Below, piece by piece: positions 44,628 to 54,361 of a stretch of DNA of 64,000 nucleotides; position 1 is the first letter of the stretch; every line of letters begins with the position of its first letter. The notes beneath the pieces were generated by a model. That model searched no databases. It saw only the letters and a list, made by a program, of their open reading frames with translations, and had not been told where the DNA came from. Origin of the DNA: Tautonia rosea (GTDB lineage: Bacteria; Planctomycetota; Planctomycetia; Isosphaerales; Isosphaeraceae); the NCBI RefSeq assembly GCF_012958305.1, contig NZ_JABBYO010000016.1:1-64000 (forward strand), read 5' to 3'. The position numbers were made by a program, and so were the translations under genes.

Positions 44628-45694
44628 ACCTTGATGCCCTGACGCGCACCTCCGGCGAGTGGCTTCGCGGCACTGGACCCGAGAGCGACATCGTTATATG
44701 CTCCCGCATCCGGCTCGCCCGCAATCTGGCCGATTTCCCTTTCACCAATCGAGCCAGCGACACCGAGAAGACCGAGATCGAACGCATCTGCCGGGCCACC
44801 ATGGACAAGGCCGGCCTGGAACTCGATTACCAGTCGGTTGTTAACCTCGATACCCTCGACCGCCAACTCCTCGTCGAACGCCAGCTCATCAGCCGAGAGC
44901 TGAGTACCGGCGAAGGTCCCCGAGGGGTCGCCATCGGCCCCCGGGAAAACGTCTCGGTCATGGTCAATGAGGAAGACCATCTCCGCATCCAGGTCATGAA
45001 CTCCGGCTTCAGCCTGGCCGACGTCTGGGAACAGATCAACATTCTCGACGATCAGATCGAGGAATATCTCCATTACGCCTTCAACCCCCAACTCGGCTAC
45101 CTGACCGCCTGCCCGACGAACGTCGGCACCGGAATCCGGGTCGGCGTCATGCTTCACCTGCCCGCCCTGGCCAATACCAAGCAGATCGAAAAGGTCTTTC
45201 GAGCCCTCCACAAGCTCAACCTTGCCGTCCGAGGGCTCTACGGCGAAGGGACGCAGGCCGACGGCGATTTCTACCAGATCTCCAACCAGCAGACCCTCGG
45301 TAAGAGCGAGCGCGAGCTGATTCGCAACCTCTCCGAGGTCGTTCCCCAGATCATCAACTATGAACGTCAGGCCCGCCAGGAGTGGATCGGTCAGCGTCGC
45401 CAGCACCTGCACGACCAGGTCAGCCGCGCCTACGGCGTCCTCAAGACGGCTCACACCATCTCCAGTTCCGAGACCATGCACCTGCTCTCGAGCGTCCGCA
45501 TGGGGGTGAATCTCGGCTTGATCGACGACCTCGAAATTCGAACCGTCAACGAGCTGTTCATTCACACCCAGCCGGCCCACCTTCAGAAAATCCAAGGTGA
45601 GCCGCTGGAAGTCGACGAACGCAACATCGCCCGAGCCGGCTACATCCGGCGCCGCCTGGCCAGCGACAACCAGGCCGCCGAGGAACGTGATTGA
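44624..45694 (+). CDS. mcsB: Protein-arginine kinase McsB
   Basis: A 356-residue ATP:guanidino phosphotransferase that phosphorylates arginine residues of proteins and thereby marks them for ClpCP degradation in Gram-positives. Motifs: CSRIRLARNLADFPF (residues 25-39), the catalytic acidic loop NEEDHLRIQ near 116-124, and CPTNVGTGIRVGVMLHLPAL near 165-184. Its start overlaps the second mcsA-like gene (ATGA). No ctsR or clpC is in the window, so the heat-shock regulon context of Firmicutes is not reproduced here. Confidence 0.92.
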   Translation: MNLDALTRTSGEWLRGTGPESDIVICSRIRLARNLADFPFTNRASDTEKTEIERICRATMDKAGLELDYQSVVNLDTLDRQLLVERQLISRELSTGEGPRGVAIGPRENVSVMVNEEDHLRIQVMNSGFSLADVWEQINILDDQIEEYLHYAFNPQLGYLTACPTNVGTGIRVGVMLHLPALANTKQIEKVFRALHKLNLAVRGLYGEGTQADGDFYQISNQQTLGKSERELIRNLSEVVPQIINYERQARQEWIGQRRQHLHDQVSRAYGVLKTAHTISSSETMHLLSSVRMGVNLGLIDDLEIRTVNELFIHTQPAHLQKIQGEPLEVDERNIARAGYIRRRLASDNQAAEERD

Positions 45695-46019
45695 TTCTTG
45701 AACATCGATCGGGGCACCATCTGATTCTGCCCCGCTTGCTGCGTTCATGTGTGGACACTGTCACCACAATCAGACGACCTCGTAAGAAGATCGACTCGAA
45801 TCTCCGAAGCGACCTGTCATTCCTTTAGGTGACACCGCCGGAAGTCGAACCAGGGCCGAATACGGCAAGATTCACGATCGACTCTCGCGGAGCAATTGTT
45901 TGCACTCGGAAGGCCGTTTCACGAGGTCAACCGACCCCGTCATTTCGTGATGGATGTCGTCCTCAGGTCCGACCCTCAGGATTCTGACTCACTTTTCTTG
46001 ATGCTGTGTGGCATGCGCG
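45695..46019. other. 325-base intergenic region after mcsB
   Basis: Contains a six-pair stem GGGGCA/TGCCCC (45711-45716 with 45728-45733) soon after the mcsB stop that might be a weak terminator, without a T tract. No gene or promoter is convincing. Confidence 0.35.
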
Positions 46020-46739
46020 ATGCTCGAAGGTCTTCCGATCGACCCTCATACCGTACTCGGCATCGCACCGGACGCTGACGCCGAGACTATCCACGAGGCG
46101 TTCCGTCGAAAGTCGAAGAAGCATCATCCTGATGTTGGCGGCGATGAGTGGGCATTCCGAATCGTCGTCCGTGCATACGAACTTCTGACACAACGACCGA
46201 CTGGGTTCGTCGCTTCTCCCTCTCCTTACGACTTTGACGACCCCGATCTCGACCACGACTCCCACGTTGACCCTTCTCGCGACTGGGCCGCCGAATCCGA
46301 ACGCGTGCGTCCGGGGGTCCGGGACAAAGACTATCCCCCCGCTCGCATGGTCCTGGTTGAGGTCCTCTGGTTCCGCATGGAAATCTCTGACATCTACGCC
46401 CTTCTCGACCGTACGGAGGCCAGTTCGTTTAGTGGTTCTCTCCACCTCACCTGGCCTGATCCCGACACTCCTCTCGACCAGCCTCTCGACCCGGTCGAAC
46501 TTCACGCTGTCCTCCGCGAGTTGACCGACGCGTTTGACCAACTTCGCTCTCGTCCTAACGTCCTCAACGCCTCCAGCCGCGCAGACCTGGGTCGCTTCGA
46601 GGCCTGGCTCAGCTATGACTCCGGCCGAGACGCCTGGAACGCCTTCACCTCCCTGCGCCCCTCCCTGAATTCTCGAGGCCTCGGCGTCCGACAGCTCACC
46701 CGAGAGCTCACCATCCCCCGTGAGCCTCCCTCGCGTTAG
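46020..46739 (+). CDS. J-domain protein with unknown C-terminal domain
   Basis: A 239-residue protein. Residues 10-60 are a J domain with an intact HPD motif at 36-38 (KKHHPDVGG), so it should stimulate Hsp70 ATPase. The rest (residues 75-239) is rich in Asp, Pro and Arg with a helical region (MVLVEVLWFRMEISDIYALLDR) and a second helical stretch (LHAVLRELTDAFDQLRSRP); there is no zinc domain or client-binding domain of classical DnaJ. I chose ATG 46020 over GTG 46008. Partner Hsp70 not in the window. Confidence 0.7.
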   Translation: MLEGLPIDPHTVLGIAPDADAETIHEAFRRKSKKHHPDVGGDEWAFRIVVRAYELLTQRPTGFVASPSPYDFDDPDLDHDSHVDPSRDWAAESERVRPGVRDKDYPPARMVLVEVLWFRMEISDIYALLDRTEASSFSGSLHLTWPDPDTPLDQPLDPVELHAVLRELTDAFDQLRSRPNVLNASSRADLGRFEAWLSYDSGRDAWNAFTSLRPSLNSRGLGVRQLTRELTIPREPPSR

Positions 46740-47022
46740 CTCCGAGGGTCATTGCTGCTGAGGGCTCTCGTCGGCATCCACGATACCTGCCATGAAGTCA
46801 CCAATCTTCACAGCTTCAGCCTGTTGATGATCGTTCTGCGTGTTCTGGCTGTTTCTCGTCTCGACACTTTTTTGTCAGGCTGATCCGCAAACCTCTCGGT
46901 GGATCGGGGACAATGAAGACAAGCCTGATGCCGTCGATCGAGGTCGCGCCCTCGACTTCACTGGAAGCGTCGGGCTTGATCAATCAAGCCGACGGTCGAA
47001 TGAATCGAAGACTTCGGAATGC

Positions 47023-47631
47023 TCATCGAGCTTTTTCGAGAGAGGAGAGTTCAGTGGCAATCTCGGGTGTGTTCCAATCCATTGCACCAACCTCTCGACG
47101 GACAATCCGTCCGTCGGGATCGATCAGGAAGGTGGCTGGGATGCCGCTTGTGCTGAACTCCGCGGGAGGGTTCGACGCGGCGACAAGAACATCAGCCTCT
47201 CCAACATCCGTACGATCGAGGAAGCGTCGGACCGGATCGAGGCCGTCATCAACCGAAACGAGCACGACGGCCACGTTCGCGTTCTTGAGTTCTGGACGCT
47301 CTGAAAGGGCAATGAGGGACGGCATCTCCATCATGCAAGGAGGGCACCAGGTCGCCCAGACATTGAGCAAGACCGGACGACCTTTGTAACTGGCGAGGTC
47401 GACCGGTGCACCGTCGGGATTCACGACCTTCCACGAGTACTGGGTCCTACCACCACCACCACCGGCATTGGTCCCGAGCATCTCTCGGTACAGGACAAAA
47501 CCTCCGGCAAGAACCGCCAACGCCATCAAGAAGATCCGGAGGCGCTGAGTCGACTCAAGCTTTTGGGCCGAGGATGGCGATCCCGATTCGTCCGGCGTCA
47601 TCTCAGGGGCCGTGGAAGAGTCTTTGGACAT
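47023..47631 (-). CDS. TlpA-like membrane-anchored thioredoxin
   Basis: A 202-residue thiol-disulfide protein. One membrane anchor spans residues 30-50; a glycine-rich linker follows; the thioredoxin fold carries the redox pair WCPPC at Cys96 and Cys99 and the cis-Pro loop TSGIPATFLIDPDG. Such proteins reduce disulfides or cytochrome c apoproteins on the outer side of the membrane. Start 47631 is preferred because a polar tail precedes the anchor; the longer frame starts at 47670. It lies just downstream of the giant fusion gene on the same strand, 105 bases after its stop is reached from the other side. Confidence 0.8.
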   Translation of the reverse strand: MSKDSSTAPEMTPDESGSPSSAQKLESTQRLRIFLMALAVLAGGFVLYREMLGTNAGGGGGRTQYSWKVVNPDGAPVDLASYKGRPVLLNVWATWCPPCMMEMPSLIALSERPELKNANVAVVLVSVDDGLDPVRRFLDRTDVGEADVLVAASNPPAEFSTSGIPATFLIDPDGRIVRREVGAMDWNTPEIATELSSLEKAR

Positions 47632-47736
47632 AGGGGCCCACCTTTCGGGAGTGAGAGAAGTGGCTTGCATTCAACCGAGTCGTCTCCGAGCCCTGTACGA
47701 ATCGGACCGCTCTGTGGTTCGAATTGGGCCGATCCC

Positions 47737-50700
47737 TTATTCAGTTCCCCGGGTCGCGGCGACCGGGGCAAGCAAGTTGTCGACCGGAGCATAGTCGTCA
47801 TTGAGGATGATTCCTCGCGATCGGACGCGGAGCGCATCTCGATGCTCAGGCGTGTAGGGATCAGGATGGAACGGCTCTCCCGACTGCTCGAATTGAGGGT
47901 CGCTCGAACGTTGTCCCAACTCATTCAGATCGATTGGCGATTCAGAGGCGACCACCACGAAGGTCTCTCGAAACCCGTTGCCGGGTGTGTCGGTGCCGAA
48001 GACCTCGACCTCGGGGAACGTCAGCCTGGCCGTCTCCGTCCAGGCCCCGAGGAAGGCCCCGAGGCTCCTCGCCTCCATCACTCCTTGGGCCGCGATTCGA
48101 GTGATCTGAGTCGCATCGCTCCCAACAGCGCGGGCGGCTTCGGCCACTTGCCGAGCCAGGTTGTCGAGTTCTCCCCGGATCGCCCTCTCCCCGAGGGCCT
48201 CGGCCACGGCGTTTGCATAGTCCTCTGAACCTCGGCGGACTCCGAGCTCTCTGAGCTTCCGGGAGATCGCTTCAGGCTGCCGGGCTTCGGCTCGCTGGGC
48301 TGAGGTCATCTTTCGCTGTTCGTCGGCCGGAGTCGAGAGGCGATGAGCCAGCAAGGCAGGACTTTCCTTCAGATCCGCCTCAACGGCTTGCAGCGCCGCA
48401 TCGATCTGCTGGGCCAGTCCTTCGACGTCCGTGTTGGGGTTGATCGCTTCAAGGAGGTTGACAATCGTACGGGTTCCACCGAACCAGACCTCGACAATCG
48501 CCTCGGCAACCTCCTCGGACTGGCGAGTGACTCCAGCCGAGCGAAGTAACTCGACGGTCGCGGCGACCTTTTTCTGAGTTAACATAGCGGTCAGAGCATC
48601 CGCCGTGGCGTTCTGATCACGCTGCGCCTGGGCTCGGGCCAGGGTGTCGAGCGTGACCTCGGTCAGTTGGTCCGCATCTCCTCGGAACGGCGTTTCGAGT
48701 GCGGCGATGGGATCGCGTAGGGCCGCTTCAATGTCAGATCTGTTCCGGGATCCCACCCCCTGAAGTGCGTTCTCGACCGTCTCACCGATCAGGCCAAACC
48801 GACTCCCTAGCGGCTCCCCTCGCCATGCAGTCCGAATGGCTCGGGCTAGTACCTCGGCCGAGTCTTGCACGTTTCCGGCATTGCGGAATACAGCGGTGAC
48901 CGCATCGATCTGTGCCTGCTCCAGCGCCCGCTCGGCGGCGATCTGGTCAGCCCGGTAGACATCAATGATATTGATCATGTATGCCCCGCGAGGGTCGAGC
49001 AACTCAGCGAGCAGATCGTTGAACTCACGGGTCGTCAGGTGCCAGGGAACCGAGAAGTCATTAAACGCGTCGCCAAAAATCAGGTCGTAGGGTTCAGCTC
49101 CTCCGAACCGCTCGACGAACTGACGAGCGTCTCCCCAGTGGGTTTCTATTGACGTGTCTTCGGGCAATCCCAAAGCCACATGATTGGCCCTGGTCACGGC
49201 TGGGTCGATCTCGGCTACATCGCAGTGGGCATTGGGGTAGAGATGCTGAAGGTACCTCGGAAACGTGTACGAGCCTCCCCCCAGGAAGAGTGCCCTTAGC
49301 GGTACCTGAGATGGATCATCCAGCCCAAGCCTGGCTGCTTTTGCCTCGGTAATTCGTCGCGCCACCTGAGCATAAATGAATTCATAATCATATTCAATAT
49401 GCTCTGGATGGCCCAGGATAAAGTAACCGTGGATCAAATTATCCAGCACCAGGGTTCTTCGGATCGCCGTGGGAGCATCCCCAGAATCGCCGAGAACTTC
49501 CTCGGGGTCGCTGGGTATGGGCACCACCTCACTCTCGACCTTGATGTAGTAATAATTGCTCTCATCAAGGTACGCGATCCCGTTCTCAGCCGCGGGATCC
49601 CCCGAGACATTCCGAATGCCCCAGGCAACCCCCTGGCGCTGAAGCATCGGCATTGGGGCGAGTGCAATGAACGAGAGCCCGAGCGGGATCCCCGCCCAGG
49701 TGGCGTGGCCAATTCCTCCCAGCAATGTGGCAACCAGGGCCATCACCGTTGAGATGGCCAGGAGGACCCCCTTGGTGCCGAGCAAGTCGATCAGAAGAAA
49801 TCCGGCCAGGAAGGTCCCCAGGATCGAGCCGACCATCCCCCAGGCATAGACCGATCCGATCGCCGTGCCGGTGCGGTTCGACCGCCTTAAGCGATCCACG
49901 GCCAGCTTTGTCACGACTGGGCTAACCGTTCCCATGGTAATCGACGGCAGGAAGAACATGACCGCAACGACGGTCAAGACGCGTAACGCCCAGGGCACGC
50001 CATCCATCGAAGACACATAGGTCAGCAACGACGATCCTGCCAACTCGGGACCGAAAAACGCCGGCGGCGTTTCCAAAAAGAGGATCACCAGAACCATGGC
50101 CGAGGCAATCAGGAAAAGCCAACTCGCCTGTTTTTCGCTCGAAACGGCGTCAGCCACCTTGCCTCCGATCAAGTTCCCGAGGCTCAAGCCACCGAGCATC
50201 ACGCCGATGATGCTCGTCCATCCATAGACGCTCGATCCGAGATGCCGGGTTGTCATCCGACCGGCGACCATTTCCAGGCTCATGAACGCCAGGCTAATGA
50301 GGAATGCCAAAGCCGCCAGATCTCCCAGTCGAGTGGGACGGTCCGAAGACCTTGAATCGTCGATACTCGGTTCGCTCGTGGTCGAGATCGCAGGCAGGGT
50401 CCGTCGAACCGAGAGGATGCGGACCACTCCCACTCCTCCCGCAATCAAGGCCAGACCATGCCCAATGAGGACCAGGAGATTCGGAGCGATCGTCCTTGAA
50501 ACCGATTCAAGCGAGGGAAGGGCGTCGTCAACCCTCTCGATCGAGCCGACCGCCAGACTCCCGGCCGCGAGCAAGGCGACGAGACCTCCCAGCGTTCCCT
50601 CCATCAAGCCAACGGCCGGAACCAGTAAGGCGGCGGCGACAACGGTCACGATCACCGAGGTCGGGAACTCGTAGATCAGGACGAACCCGGTCAGGAAGGT

Positions 50701-51192
50701 CCCGACGATCGAGCCGACCGCCCCCCAGAAGTAAACATCTCCGATCGCGCTTCCTGTTCGTTCGGCCTGATCGACTGCCACCTTGGCCACCACCGGGCCG
50801 ATCAACCCAAGAACGGTAGCCGGAACCAGGAAGTTGAGTGTCACCACCACCAGTGTCCGAAAACTCCAGGGCATCACCTCCAGACCAGGTGTTCGGCCGA
50901 CGATCGAGTTCATCCACAAAGTCCAAAGGGTCAACACCGCTCCGATCGCGAACAATGGCCCTACGATGTGTCGGACCGCGGTCTGGTCGGCCAGTCGTCC
51001 ACCGAGGAAGTTTCCCAGGCAAATCCCACCCAGGATTACCCCGATGACGCTCGTCCAGACATGGAGCGACGCTCCGACATGCCGCGCCACCAGCCGGGCG
51101 GCGACAAGCTCCAGCGACATGATGCAGAGACTGGCGAAGAACGCCAGAGCATACGGAAGAAAGCGAGCCAGCGGTCGGCCGGTCATCGACAT
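47737..51192 (-). CDS. Giant fused membrane transporter / spermidine-synthase-like protein
   Basis: An 1151-residue fusion. Residues 10-235 and 285-525 are two homologous six- to seven-helix membrane modules, each starting with a matching segment (SLELVAARLVARHVGASLHV and SLEMVAGRMTTRHLGSSVYG), resembling a duplicated MFS-like half. Residues 630-745 form a spermidine-synthase/methyltransferase Rossmann domain (ALFLGGGSYTFPRYLQ, IFGDAFNDFSV). A helical insertion of roughly 290 residues (745-1035) interrupts this domain before its final strands (WTETARLTFPEVEVFGTD, ILNDDYAPVDNLL). Similar membrane-anchored spermidine-synthase-like proteins are known in bacteria without proven polyamine activity. 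Substrate unknown. Confidence 0.75.
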   Translation of the reverse strand: MSMTGRPLARFLPYALAFFASLCIMSLELVAARLVARHVGASLHVWTSVIGVILGGICLGNFLGGRLADQTAVRHIVGPLFAIGAVLTLWTLWMNSIVGRTPGLEVMPWSFRTLVVVTLNFLVPATVLGLIGPVVAKVAVDQAERTGSAIGDVYFWGAVGSIVGTFLTGFVLIYEFPTSVIVTVVAAALLVPAVGLMEGTLGGLVALLAAGSLAVGSIERVDDALPSLESVSRTIAPNLLVLIGHGLALIAGGVGVVRILSVRRTLPAISTTSEPSIDDSRSSDRPTRLGDLAALAFLISLAFMSLEMVAGRMTTRHLGSSVYGWTSIIGVMLGGLSLGNLIGGKVADAVSSEKQASWLFLIASAMVLVILFLETPPAFFGPELAGSSLLTYVSSMDGVPWALRVLTVVAVMFFLPSITMGTVSPVVTKLAVDRLRRSNRTGTAIGSVYAWGMVGSILGTFLAGFLLIDLLGTKGVLLAISTVMALVATLLGGIGHATWAGIPLGLSFIALAPMPMLQRQGVAWGIRNVSGDPAAENGIAYLDESNYYYIKVESEVVPIPSDPEEVLGDSGDAPTAIRRTLVLDNLIHGYFILGHPEHIEYDYEFIYAQVARRITEAKAARLGLDDPSQVPLRALFLGGGSYTFPRYLQHLYPNAHCDVAEIDPAVTRANHVALGLPEDTSIETHWGDARQFVERFGGAEPYDLIFGDAFNDFSVPWHLTTREFNDLLAELLDPRGAYMINIIDVYRADQIAAERALEQAQIDAVTAVFRNAGNVQDSAEVLARAIRTAWRGEPLGSRFGLIGETVENALQGVGSRNRSDIEAALRDPIAALETPFRGDADQLTEVTLDTLARAQAQRDQNATADALTAMLTQKKVAATVELLRSAGVTRQSEEVAEAIVEVWFGGTRTIVNLLEAINPNTDVEGLAQQIDAALQAVEADLKESPALLAHRLSTPADEQRKMTSAQRAEARQPEAISRKLRELGVRRGSEDYANAVAEALGERAIRGELDNLARQVAEAARAVGSDATQITRIAAQGVMEARSLGAFLGAWTETARLTFPEVEVFGTDTPGNGFRETFVVVASESPIDLNELGQRSSDPQFEQSGEPFHPDPYTPEHRDALRVRSRGIILNDDYAPVDNLLAPVAATRGTE

Positions 51193-51552
51193 CGGGCGGG
51201 GCTCCGGTCGGAATTCGGGCAGGGCAGGGAAGGTGCACTAAAGGAATCGGGGCGACCTTCCCAGGATATGCAACCACGAGTCGGTCAAACAACCGACCCC
51301 TCCGGAGCAACCCCTCATTCTTTTTTCGGGCCAAGCCGTTGCTCTTGACCGAGATCCGGGGAAAATACTCTTTACTCAACCTCTGGACCAATCGGCCTGG
51401 CCCTCCACGCGATCTCGCATCGACTCGGCCGATCGGTTCCCTCGATCGCTCAACGCCGCTTACCTACGGCGTGAGGTCGTTCGATCCCCCCTTTGCGTCG
51501 GGCCGGTTGTCGCCCCGACCGCTTCCGAACCACGCCGTGATCCAGGTCGAAG
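51193..51552. other. 360-base divergent intergenic region
   Basis: Spacer between the giant fusion gene and the PfkB-type kinase gene. A TTGACC at 51345-51350 with TACTCT at 51366-51371 (15-base spacing) is a weak rightward promoter candidate. Nothing else is seen. Confidence 0.4.
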
Positions 51553-52590
51553 ATGATCCTTTGCGTTACCTTGAATCCCTGCCTGGACAAGACCCTAAAC
51601 GTTCCCTCCTGGAGGCCCGGAGATTCGGTTCGTGGCCTGTCCATGTCGGAGGTCGTCGGAGGCAAGGGAAACAATGTCGCCCGGGCGTTGAAGCGACTTG
51701 GTCGCGAGACCAGACCAGTCACCTTTCTGGGAGGACCGGTCGGAGACCGCTGCGCCGCCTTGCTGCGAGACTCCGAAGGATTCGATCCTCTGATCGTTCC
51801 ATGTCAGGCCCCGACTCGGACAATCCTCACGGTCCGAACCGAGGGATCGTCTGAGCAAACCGCCTTTTTCGATCCTGATCCCGAGATCCAGACCGAGGAA
51901 GCCGACGAACTGCTCCAAGCCGTCGATCAGGCCATCTCGGCCGGAAGCATTGAGGCAGTCACCCTCTCTGGCTCTAGCCCTTCAGAAGCCACGCACGGGC
52001 TGTATCTCGATCTGATTTCGATGGCCCGGATGCGTCGTCTTCCCGTTTTCCTTGACACCTACGGCCCACCGCTCGAAACCATCTGGGGATTCTGGCCCGA
52101 CGTCATCCAGCTCAACCGCCGGGAGTTGAGTCAGCATCTGAAACGCGACTCCCTTACCGACCAAGAGATCTTCGCCACGCTCGGTACCTGGGCCTGTCAT
52201 GGCGTTCGCATTGCCGTAGTCACCGACGGTCCCGAAGCGGTTTTGATTCAGGCCGAAGGCCAGTTCTATCGGGCCTATCCTCCAGAGATCGAGGTCGTCA
52301 ACCCGATCGGATCGGGCGATTGCCTGCTGGCGGGAATGGTCGAGAGCTGGCTCGCCGGACTCGATCTTGAGACAATCCTTCGCCGATCAATCTCCTGCGC
52401 CGTGGCCAATGCCTTGGTCTGGGATGCTGGAGCTATTGATCCCGAGGAAGTTGCTCGTATCGAGCAAGAGATCGAGCTGGAACCCGTCACTGATCTTGGT
52501 GACACTTCTGGAGAACGCCCGGGAGACGCCCAGGGGTTTCTCCGCGTCGGGGTTTATGGTCGGTCCACCAGTAAATTCGGTCGAAAATGA
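51553..52590 (+). CDS. PfkB-family sugar kinase (1-phosphofructokinase/tagatose-6-phosphate kinase type)
   Basis: A 345-residue ribokinase-family kinase. It starts like the LacC/FruK branch (ILCVTLNPCLDKTLNV), with the substrate glycines VVGGKGNNVARAL near residues 34-46, and ends with the catalytic NPIGSGDCLLAGM where Asp256 is the base. FruK and LacC phosphorylate fructose-1-phosphate or tagatose-6-phosphate at the other end. A roughly 30-residue C-terminal tail (after residue 310) is unrelated. AGG lies eight bases before the ATG. Confidence 0.85.
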   Translation: MILCVTLNPCLDKTLNVPSWRPGDSVRGLSMSEVVGGKGNNVARALKRLGRETRPVTFLGGPVGDRCAALLRDSEGFDPLIVPCQAPTRTILTVRTEGSSEQTAFFDPDPEIQTEEADELLQAVDQAISAGSIEAVTLSGSSPSEATHGLYLDLISMARMRRLPVFLDTYGPPLETIWGFWPDVIQLNRRELSQHLKRDSLTDQEIFATLGTWACHGVRIAVVTDGPEAVLIQAEGQFYRAYPPEIEVVNPIGSGDCLLAGMVESWLAGLDLETILRRSISCAVANALVWDAGAIDPEEVARIEQEIELEPVTDLGDTSGERPGDAQGFLRVGVYGRSTSKFGRK

Positions 52591-52691
52591 GGACGCGGGT
52601 TGTTGCTGATTGATGAACACCCGGTTTGAGAATGAGGTGGTCGAGAGGCGATTGAGAACGACCCTGGATACCCCAGCGACGCGAGACCGTC

Positions 52692-54038
52692 TCAAAGCAA
52701 GTGTCGAGCTTTGACGTCGAGGTACGTGTTGATCAAGGGAGCGGTCAGATCCTCGGGAAGCACGTCGAGGGCAAGTGCTCCTCGCTGTCGGATTGCGCTG
52801 ATCACCCGTTCTCGCCAGTTGAGCATCGCTGCGGCGGCAGCCGGAGCGTACAGCCGATGCTCAGTCACTTGCACTGGGTCTTCGAAAGGATCAAGGCCGG
52901 CATCGGCCAAGGAAAATAAATCCGCATCGCGAAGAAAAACCCCGAGCGGAAGGTGCCGGCCTACGATGTTCCCAAGATGATCGAGGACCTGACGCCCCCC
53001 GACCTCGTCGATAACGTTGGTGATCAGCACCACCAGAGATCGTTTTCGGCATCGACGTTCCAGATCCACAAATGTGCGGTCGTGGCGCGATTCAACGAGC
53101 ATTGGGAAGAGGTTGTGGACTGCGTGGACCAGCCGCTCGATTCGCTTGGGTCCACTCGAGGGAGGCACATAGGCCCGGACCCGGTCGGCATAAACCATCA
53201 ATCCCACTTGATCGCCACGGACCAGGGCAACATGAGCGAGCATGAGCATTGCGTTAAACGCATGATCGAGCGGAGAAAGGCCACCGCCGGTATCACCGGC
53301 CATCATTCGGCCGCTGTCGATGAGAAAAATCACCCGCTGGCTCTGGTTGACCTGATAATCCCGCACTGTCACCTTCCGACGTCGGGCGGTGGCTCGCCAG
53401 TCGATCCGACGAGGCTCGTCGCCGTCCGCATAGTCGCGGAGTCGCTCAAATTCATTGTCGGTGCCGGCGCGTCGTGATCTCCGAAGCCCCATCACACTGA
53501 GTCGATCTCTCCGCGCGAGCAACGTGTAGCGATCGATCTGACGGACATCGGGATAGACTCGCACGCCTGTCTCAAGAGTGAGGCGTCTCGACCGTTGCCA
53601 AAGCCCCCAGCGACTGAACTCGAGGGCATACACCCTCCGCAGCGCGAAGGCCCCTCGCTGACCTGGGGTCATCTGGTACTCCAGGGTGGCGAGTCCCCGG
53701 GCTGGAAGGGAAACGAGGAACTCGTCGGGGGCTGCCTTGAAGGAATCGGGAACGTCGTCCCTGATTCTGACCCGTCTCGAGCGACGTGCCTCATTGGTGA
53801 TGGTTAACTCAACCGGGTGGGGCTCGCCAATCGAAGCCGTGATCCCGCACCGTCTCGCGGCACGCATCTGGAGTGATGCAAGCAAGCTGGTCATGTCAAT
53901 GAGAGCGATCACAAGAACGATCGCATCCAGGCTCAGAAGTGCCGCCCAAAGCACCCTCGACCCTGGAAGCAGCAAGGTCAGAGACAACAGGCTCGGAACC
54001 AGGAAGATCAGTGCAAGGTTCCGGGTCGGCCAGATCAT
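52692..54038 (-). CDS. DUF58 domain protein
   Basis: A 448-residue protein of the DUF58 family, usually encoded beside a MoxR AAA ATPase. Residues 8-50 hold two membrane helices (LALIFLVPSLLSLTLLLPGS and LLSLDAIVLVIALIDM). The region GDEPRRIDWRATARRRKVTVRDY near 205-227 is the family signature, followed by a vWA-like segment (RVIFLIDSGRMM), a partial MIDAS DxSxx replaced by DSGRM. No MoxR gene is adjacent in the window. Membrane-anchored, probably a scaffold in an envelope-assembly complex. Confidence 0.8.
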   Translation of the reverse strand: MIWPTRNLALIFLVPSLLSLTLLLPGSRVLWAALLSLDAIVLVIALIDMTSLLASLQMRAARRCGITASIGEPHPVELTITNEARRSRRVRIRDDVPDSFKAAPDEFLVSLPARGLATLEYQMTPGQRGAFALRRVYALEFSRWGLWQRSRRLTLETGVRVYPDVRQIDRYTLLARRDRLSVMGLRRSRRAGTDNEFERLRDYADGDEPRRIDWRATARRRKVTVRDYQVNQSQRVIFLIDSGRMMAGDTGGGLSPLDHAFNAMLMLAHVALVRGDQVGLMVYADRVRAYVPPSSGPKRIERLVHAVHNLFPMLVESRHDRTFVDLERRCRKRSLVVLITNVIDEVGGRQVLDHLGNIVGRHLPLGVFLRDADLFSLADAGLDPFEDPVQVTEHRLYAPAAAAAMLNWRERVISAIRQRGALALDVLPEDLTAPLINTYLDVKARHLL

Positions 54039-54361
54039 GCAACTTGTCCTTCGCGACCAGGCGATTCGAGTCTTCGCGGAATCGAAGTGAACTGAGTGTA
54101 TCCTCTCGGGAAAACCGCTCCAAGCAGGCCGCTCTGTGAGCCTTCATCCCACCCAGAGCCGTTGAGAGCGAACTGAAGTCAGGGAAAGACCCGGTTTTCC
54201 CTGCGAAGAAAAACTCAGTCAATCAATCTGGATTTCGGAATTGACTGCCCCTGCTCATGTCCTATGGTCCTCATTGAGAGCGTGAGACGGACATGCTGCA
54301 CGACGGCGTCCAGCACAGGGACCGGGTCTCCGAACGATCGCCACAGCTCAAGGACTTCACC
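54039..54361. other. 323-base divergent intergenic region
   Basis: Contains the putative sigma-factor promoter at 54241-54268 and, on the other strand, the DUF58 promoter that I cannot locate. The sigma-factor frame is open to 54293 but the ribosome binding site supports the inner start. Confidence 0.45.
54241..54268 (+). promoter_or_regulatory. Putative sigma-70 promoter of the sigma factor gene
   Basis: TTGACT (54241-54246), 16-base spacer, TATGGT (54263-54268): five of six and four of six consensus matches. It lies about 94 bases before the start codon at 54362. Confidence 0.5.

Noticed and set aside
45711-45733. GGGGCA/TGCCCC stem as mcs operon terminator
   Set aside because: Six pairs with an 11-base loop and no T tract are too weak to claim; mentioned only in the intergenic entry.
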